Assembly: GCA_003281005.1 (NCBI GenBank) | Contig: QCDE01000002.1 | Span: 1-64,000, forward strand | DNA length: 64,000 nt | Direction of reading: 5' to 3' | From: Pelagibacteraceae bacterium AG-349-O05 | Lineage (GTDB): Bacteria > Pseudomonadota > Alphaproteobacteria > Pelagibacterales > Pelagibacteraceae | Part shown: in pieces, positions 60,254 to 64,000 of the stretch | How the letters are laid out: each line of letters opens with the position of its first letter | Numbering within the stretch: the first letter of the stretch is position 1 | The notes under the pieces: generated by a model | What the model was told of the DNA's origin: nothing | Seen by the model: the letters and a program-made list of their open reading frames with translations, nothing else | The model's database searches: none | Position numbers and translations under genes: made by a program

Positions 60254-60766
60254 ATGAAATCAAAAGAAAATCTAGTTTTTTTAGGGATGATGGGTTCTGG
60301 TAAAAGCTCTATTGGATCCTTAGTAGCTAAGAAATTAAAATTAAAGTTTGTAGATATCGATAATGAAATTGAAAAAAATTTAAAGATTAAAATAAAAAAA
60401 ATTTTTGAAGTTAAGGGTGAGAATTATTTTAGAAAAATTGAAGAACAAACAACTTTAAAAAAACTTAAATTAAGCTCTACTGTAATTTCACTTGGTGGGG
60501 GAGCTTTTACAAATAATAATATTAGGAAAGAAATTTTAAAAAATCATTTATCTTTTTGGCTAAATTGGGATGATAAAACATTATTAAATAGAATTAAAAA
60601 CAGTAAAAATAGACCATTAGCGATTAATGCAACAGACACTGAGTTAATTGATTTAATTAAGGAACGGTCTAACATTTATTCTAAAGCTTTATATGAGATA
60701 AAGTGTGATAATCTTACTAAAAGTGAAATAGTAAATAAAATTGTAGAAATTTATGAAACAAACTAG
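60254..60766 (+). CDS. aroK: shikimate kinase
   Basis: Phosphorylates shikimate ahead of AroA. The start is the ATG of MKSKENLVFLGMMGSGKSS (60254); the 21 codons upstream are not conserved-looking. The 170-residue protein has Walker A GMMGSGKSS, the shikimate-binding DIDNEIEKN and the GGGAF loop (ISLGGGAFTN), and the lid KNRPLA. It overlaps aroB by 14 bases, the usual aroK-aroB pair. Confidence 0.95.
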   Translation: MKSKENLVFLGMMGSGKSSIGSLVAKKLKLKFVDIDNEIEKNLKIKIKKIFEVKGENYFRKIEEQTTLKKLKLSSTVISLGGGAFTNNNIRKEILKNHLSFWLNWDDKTLLNRIKNSKNRPLAINATDTELIDLIKERSNIYSKALYEIKCDNLTKSEIVNKIVEIYETN

Positions 60767-61859
60767 ATTAAATATAGTAACTAAAACCGAGAAATATCCA
60801 ATAATTATCGGATCAAATTTAACCTCGAGTGTATCAAAAATTTTTAAATCAAATTCAATTGATTTTGGCAAATGTTTAATTGTTGTTGATAAAAATGTTC
60901 CAAAAAAATTTGTCTCAAATATTAAAAGATCTTTAAAAAATAAAAGTCTTTTCGTGTTATCTTTTAATGCTAGTGAAAAAAATAAAAATATTAATAGTGT
61001 AAATAAAATTATAGAAATTTTATTGAATAAAAACTTCTCAAGGAATGATGTTTTAATTTCTTTGGGAGGTGGGATTACGGGCGATGTAAGTGGTTTTGCT
61101 GCAAGTCTCCTCAAAAGAGGTTTAAAGTTTATAAATATTCCAACAACTCTTTTGGCACAAGTAGATTCATCTATAGGTGGTAAAACTGGTGTTAATTCTA
61201 AGTATGGTAAAAACCTAATAGGAAGTTTTTATCAACCATCGCTAGTTCTTTCAGATATTCAATTTCTTAAATCTTTATCAAAAAGAGAAATAATTTGTGG
61301 ATACGGAGAAATATTAAAGCATTCATTAATTGATAATAAAAAATTATTTAATTTCTTGAATAAAAATATTAAAAAAATTTTAAATCTTTCATCTCCATTT
61401 ATTGAGAAAGCTATCTATGAAAGTTGTAAAATTAAAAAAAAGGTAGTCGAAAAAGATGAAAAAGAAACTGCACTAAGAAAAATACTAAATTTTGGTCATA
61501 CATTTGCTCATGCTTATGAAGCAAGCTTAGGTTACAGTCACAAACTAAATCATGGTGAGGCTGTAATACTTGGAATAAAGACAGCACTTAATTTTAGTTT
61601 AAGGGAAAATATGCTCAGTAAAAGTGAGTATAGTTTAATTATAAATCATATTGATAATTCTGGTCTGCCTTCTTCTATAAAAAAATATTTTTCTATAAAA
61701 GATTTAAATAAGATTTTATCTTTTATGATCAAAGATAAAAAAAATAATTCTGAAAAAATTAATTTAGTTTTATTAAAAAAAATTGGTAAGCCAATTTTTA
61801 ACAAACAATACCCAAAAAAAAAATTAGGTTTATTTATGAAAAAAATTTTATCTAATTAA
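60753..61859 (+). CDS. aroB: 3-dehydroquinate synthase
   Basis: Second step of the shikimate pathway. The 368-residue protein has the NAD site LGGGITGDVSGFAAS, NIPTTLLAQVDSSIGGKTGVN, the zinc ligands in GEILKHSLIDN, LNFGHTFAHAYE and LNHGEAVILGIK. Overlaps aroK at its start and the convergent bolA at its end (12 bases). Confidence 0.96.
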   Translation: MKQTRLNIVTKTEKYPIIIGSNLTSSVSKIFKSNSIDFGKCLIVVDKNVPKKFVSNIKRSLKNKSLFVLSFNASEKNKNINSVNKIIEILLNKNFSRNDVLISLGGGITGDVSGFAASLLKRGLKFINIPTTLLAQVDSSIGGKTGVNSKYGKNLIGSFYQPSLVLSDIQFLKSLSKREIICGYGEILKHSLIDNKKLFNFLNKNIKKILNLSSPFIEKAIYESCKIKKKVVEKDEKETALRKILNFGHTFAHAYEASLGYSHKLNHGEAVILGIKTALNFSLRENMLSKSEYSLIINHIDNSGLPSSIKKYFSIKDLNKILSFMIKDKKNNSEKINLVLLKKIGKPIFNKQYPKKKLGLFMKKILSN

Positions 61860-62108
61860 AATCTGTATTGAGTGAATAAATTCTTTTAATTCTTGATCTA
61901 AAATTTTGTAAATTTTTTTATTACTTTCAATTTTATTCATTTTTTTTAGTTCATCAGAGATAATGGTTATTTTTAAATGATATTTTCCTTCTTGATTTCC
62001 TTTATGATTTTTATGAAGAAAAGATTTGTCCTCAATATTTAAACTCTCAATATTTATTTGATTTAATAATTTTTTTTTTACAATTGTAATTAACTCATTT
62101 ATATCCAT
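61848..62108 (-). CDS. bolA: BolA family protein
   Basis: An 86-residue protein with the BolA fold; the conserved histidine is in the loop DKSFLHKNHKGNQEGKYHLKI, followed by the helix-strand pattern NKKIYKILDQELKEFIHSIQILI. BolA proteins pair with monothiol glutaredoxins and handle iron-sulfur clusters. Its ATG is 17 bases from the divergent J-domain gene start; a perfect TATAAT on the minus strand (62121-62116) sits 7 bases from the ATG, which suggests a leaderless message. Confidence 0.85.
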   Translation of the reverse strand: MDINELITIVKKKLLNQINIESLNIEDKSFLHKNHKGNQEGKYHLKITIISDELKKMNKIESNKKIYKILDQELKEFIHSIQILIR

Positions 62109-62125
62109 ATATATTATTATATATC

Positions 62126-62659
62126 ATGAAAAACATTTGCGACTGGAATAATTGTAATGAAATAGGTGAATATAAGGCACCAGTTGAAAAAGATAATAGT
62201 AGAAAATTTAGAATGCTTTGCCTTGAACACGTTAAAGAATTTAATAAAAATTGGAATTATTTTTCAGGAATGAATGATGACCAAGTAATGGATTTTTTAA
62301 AATCTGATATGACTTGGCACAAACCTACGCAAAGCTTTAGCTCTTCAGATAATTTTTTCAAAGTGTTATGGAATACAACTTTGAGAGATGAGTTCGATAA
62401 AGAAAAAATAAATGGAGATTATGATCATATGCGTCAATTTAAATTCGATCATAAAGATATCAAAGCTTTTGGAATATTGGGGGTTTCTGTGGGTTTAAAG
62501 TGGAAGAAAATACAAGATAAATTCAAATTACTTGTGAAAAAATTTCACCCTGATATGAATTCTGGAAATAAAAAATACGAGGAAAAACTTAAACTTATAA
62601 CATTAGCTTATACCCAATTAAAAAATACCTATAGAGAAAAAATTGACACCAAATCTTAA
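62126..62659 (+). CDS. J-domain protein of the cobS operon
   Basis: A 177-residue protein with a cysteine-containing N-terminus ([15 protein letters not shown]), a middle linker and a C-terminal J domain (residues about 115-172) with the essential HPD tripeptide in [21 protein letters not shown]-domain proteins stimulate Hsp70 (DnaK) ATPase; this build, N-terminal Cys motif plus terminal J domain next to bolA and cobS, is conserved in alphaproteobacteria. It overlaps cobS by 17 bases. Confidence 0.88.
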   Translation: MKNICDWNNCNEIGEYKAPVEKDNSRKFRMLCLEHVKEFNKNWNYFSGMNDDQVMDFLKSDMTWHKPTQSFSSSDNFFKVLWNTTLRDEFDKEKINGDYDHMRQFKFDHKDIKAFGILGVSVGLKWKKIQDKFKLLVKKFHPDMNSGNKKYEEKLKLITLAYTQLKNTYREKIDTKS

Positions 62660-63617
62660 TACAGAACCAGATATTAAAGTTTCACTAAAACAAACTTTTG
62701 GAATTGACTCAGAAATGGAAGTTGACGCATTTTCAAAAAAAAATGATTACGTTCCTGAAATTGATAAAAATTACAAGTTCGATAGAGATACTACTTTAGC
62801 CATTATTTCAGGATTTGCGTTTAATAAGAGAGTTTTAGTTCAAGGGTATCATGGTACTGGAAAATCTACTCACATTGAGCAAATAGCTGCAAGATTGAAT
62901 TGGCCTTGTATCCGTGTAAATTTAGATAGTCATGTAAGTAGAATTGATTTGATTGGAAAAGATGCAATCGTTCTTAAAGATGGTAAACAAGTAACTCAAT
63001 TTAACGAGGGAATTTTACCATGGTCTATACAAAATCCAGTTGCACTTGTTTTTGATGAATATGATGCTGGTAGACCTGATGTAATGTTTGTAATTCAAAG
63101 AGTTTTAGAAGCTGAGGGAAATTTTACACTACTAGATAAAAACAAAGTAATTAAACAAAATAAATTTTTTAGATTATTTGCTACTTCAAATACTGTTGGA
63201 CTTGGTGATACTACAGGTCTTTATCATGGTACGCAGCAAATTAACCAAGGTCAGATGGATAGATGGAATATTGTTACAACTTTAAACTATCTTAGCCTAG
63301 ATAGAGAAATGGACATTGTTTTGTCTAAAAATAAAAACTTAAATAACACAAAGGGAAAAGAGAAGGTTGCTAACATGATAAAAGTAGCTTCTTTAACCCG
63401 TAAAGGATTTATTGCAGGAGATATTTCAACAGTGATGAGCCCAAGAACGGTGTTACATTGGGCAGAAAATGCAGAGATATTTAAAGACACTGGTTACGCT
63501 TTTAGAGTAACTTTTCTTAATAAATGTGATGATATTGAAAAAAATACTATCGCAGAATATTATCAAAGATGTTTTGGTGAAGAGTTACCAGAATCTTTGA
63601 TTAATATTCAAATCTAA
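62643..63617 (+). CDS. cobS: CobS-type AAA+ ATPase (cobaltochelatase subunit CobS)
   Basis: A MoxR/AAA+ ATPase. The start is TTG at 62643; no ATG precedes the conserved [19 protein letters not shown]. The 324-residue protein shows Walker A in [15 protein letters not shown], Walker B in [14 protein letters not shown], sensor region [19 protein letters not shown] and the arginine block MSPRTVLHW. In B12 makers it works with CobN and CobT to insert cobalt. No cobN is nearby, and many alphaproteobacteria that make no B12 keep cobS-cobT alone, so another AAA+/VWA chaperone-like job is likely. Confidence 0.92.
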   Translation: MTPNLNTEPDIKVSLKQTFGIDSEMEVDAFSKKNDYVPEIDKNYKFDRDTTLAIISGFAFNKRVLVQGYHGTGKSTHIEQIAARLNWPCIRVNLDSHVSRIDLIGKDAIVLKDGKQVTQFNEGILPWSIQNPVALVFDEYDAGRPDVMFVIQRVLEAEGNFTLLDKNKVIKQNKFFRLFATSNTVGLGDTTGLYHGTQQINQGQMDRWNIVTTLNYLSLDREMDIVLSKNKNLNNTKGKEKVANMIKVASLTRKGFIAGDISTVMSPRTVLHWAENAEIFKDTGYAFRVTFLNKCDDIEKNTIAEYYQRCFGEELPESLINIQI

Positions 63618-64000
63618 TGAGCACTAAAGAAAATAATTTAAAAGAAAAATTCAAAATTGCTTTAACTTCTACAGCAAAAGTAATTGCTGATGATTTTGAT
63701 GTAAAAAAAACAAATTCTGAAGAGAAAAAAATAAAAGAATTCAATTTTTTAGAAATTGATAATTTAACTAGTCCAGCTGATTTTATAAGATTACGTGCAG
63801 AAACAGACTCCTCTGCTTTGAAAAAAAAATTTTGTAATGAAACAATTTATAAAAAAAACCTTCCCTCAAATACATCTTCTAGATCTCTTTATAATATTGC
63901 TGAAAAAATACGTTATGAGACTCTAGGAGGGAAAATGCTGAAAGGAATTGAGAAAAATTTTCAAGAAAATTATCATCAAATAATAAATCGTAAACGCAAA
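63617..64000 (+). CDS. cobT: CobT-type protein (5' part; runs off the window)
   Basis: The first 128 codons of cobT; the frame is open to the window edge. ATG at 63617 shares one base with the cobS stop (TAATG). The visible N-terminus (FKIALTSTAKVIADDFDVKK, ASDFIRLRAETDS-like and LYNIAEKIRYETLGGKML) matches the CobT N-terminal domain. The C-terminal VWA metal-ion domain expected for the family is outside the window. Confidence 0.85.
   Translation, partial: MSTKENNLKEKFKIALTSTAKVIADDFDVKKTNSEEKKIKEFNFLEIDNLTSPADFIRLRAETDSSALKKKFCNETIYKKNLPSNTSSRSLYNIAEKIRYETLGGKMLKGIEKNFQENYHQIINRKRK

Noticed and set aside
1..64000. Mobile elements, prophage, CRISPR arrays or toxin-antitoxin pairs
   Set aside because: No transposase, integrase, phage structural gene, direct-repeat array or recognised toxin was seen; gene order is that of a compact core chromosome.

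Overview
The window looks like a stretch of chromosome from a free-living SAR11 alphaproteobacterium (Pelagibacterales, close to Candidatus Pelagibacter). I infer this from the very AT-rich sequence (about 30% G+C by eye, not computed), lysine- and asparagine-rich proteins, tiny or negative gaps between genes, alphaproteobacterial markers (gcrA, DUF4167, DUF2948, DUF1178, an NDUFA9-like protein, cobS/cobT, a split HisG/HisZ pair, a HisRS of the divergent alphaproteobacterial type) and a tandem glycine riboswitch in front of malate synthase, an arrangement described for SAR11. There are no insertion sequences, prophage genes, CRISPR arrays or rRNA genes. No stretch over 300 bases lacks a gene; the longest gaps hold the riboswitch (11728-11996) and the leader region of tRNA-His (43086-43260).

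Layout. 1-8017: the 3' end of an M23 peptidase gene, then DUF4167, prmC, prfA, ispG and lysC on the minus strand, ubiG, DUF1178 and argJ. 8083-14171: secA, accA with an unusual membrane tail, and riboswitch-glcB. 14146-18431 (minus): recR, ybaB, dnaX, SRP RNA, pheA, kdsB. 18545-22826: a membrane cytochrome c, argF, argD, gcrA, NDUFA9-like. 22841-35265: one long plus-strand run for envelope, aromatic, nucleotide and fatty-acid metabolism (rnd, kdsD, lptC, lptB, aroA, cmk, rpsA, ihfB, pyrF, trpF, trpB, trpA, accD, folC). aroA carries a frameshift, and several neighbours have altered hallmark residues. 35262-38878 (minus): trxA, sbcB, a PD-(D/E)XK nuclease and rmuC form a DNA-processing cluster.

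39057-47706 (minus): hisG, a sulfotransferase, hisZ, hisS and tRNA-His; then cspA, tRNA-Phe, infA, hisD, DUF2948 and murA; then dcd with two small lysine-rich proteins coupled by start/stop overlaps. 47807-55565: tRNA-Thr, a TVP38/TMEM64 protein, then rpmH, rnpA, yidD, yidC, argB, a HAD phosphatase, dapD, dapE and a histone-deacetylase-fold protein. This last gene is followed by a SET-domain gene at 55599. 56070-60196 (minus): truA, fmt, def, and a SAR11-type periplasmic unknown with a small membrane partner. 60254-64000: aroK, aroB, bolA (minus), a J-domain protein, cobS and the start of cobT.

The gene content is mostly core metabolism: arginine (argJ, argF, argD, argB), lysine (lysC, dapD, dapE), histidine, tryptophan, shikimate/phenylalanine, Kdo/LPS export, translation and secretion. 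The points most worth checking are the glycine riboswitch with its start-codon helix, the aroA frameshift, the row of altered catalytic motifs from cmk to folC, non-canonical tRNA-His with hisS starting 4 nt behind it, odd T-loops in two tRNAs, a 33-codon gene hidden between two coupled genes, the AccA tail anchor, and the deacetylase/SET pair.
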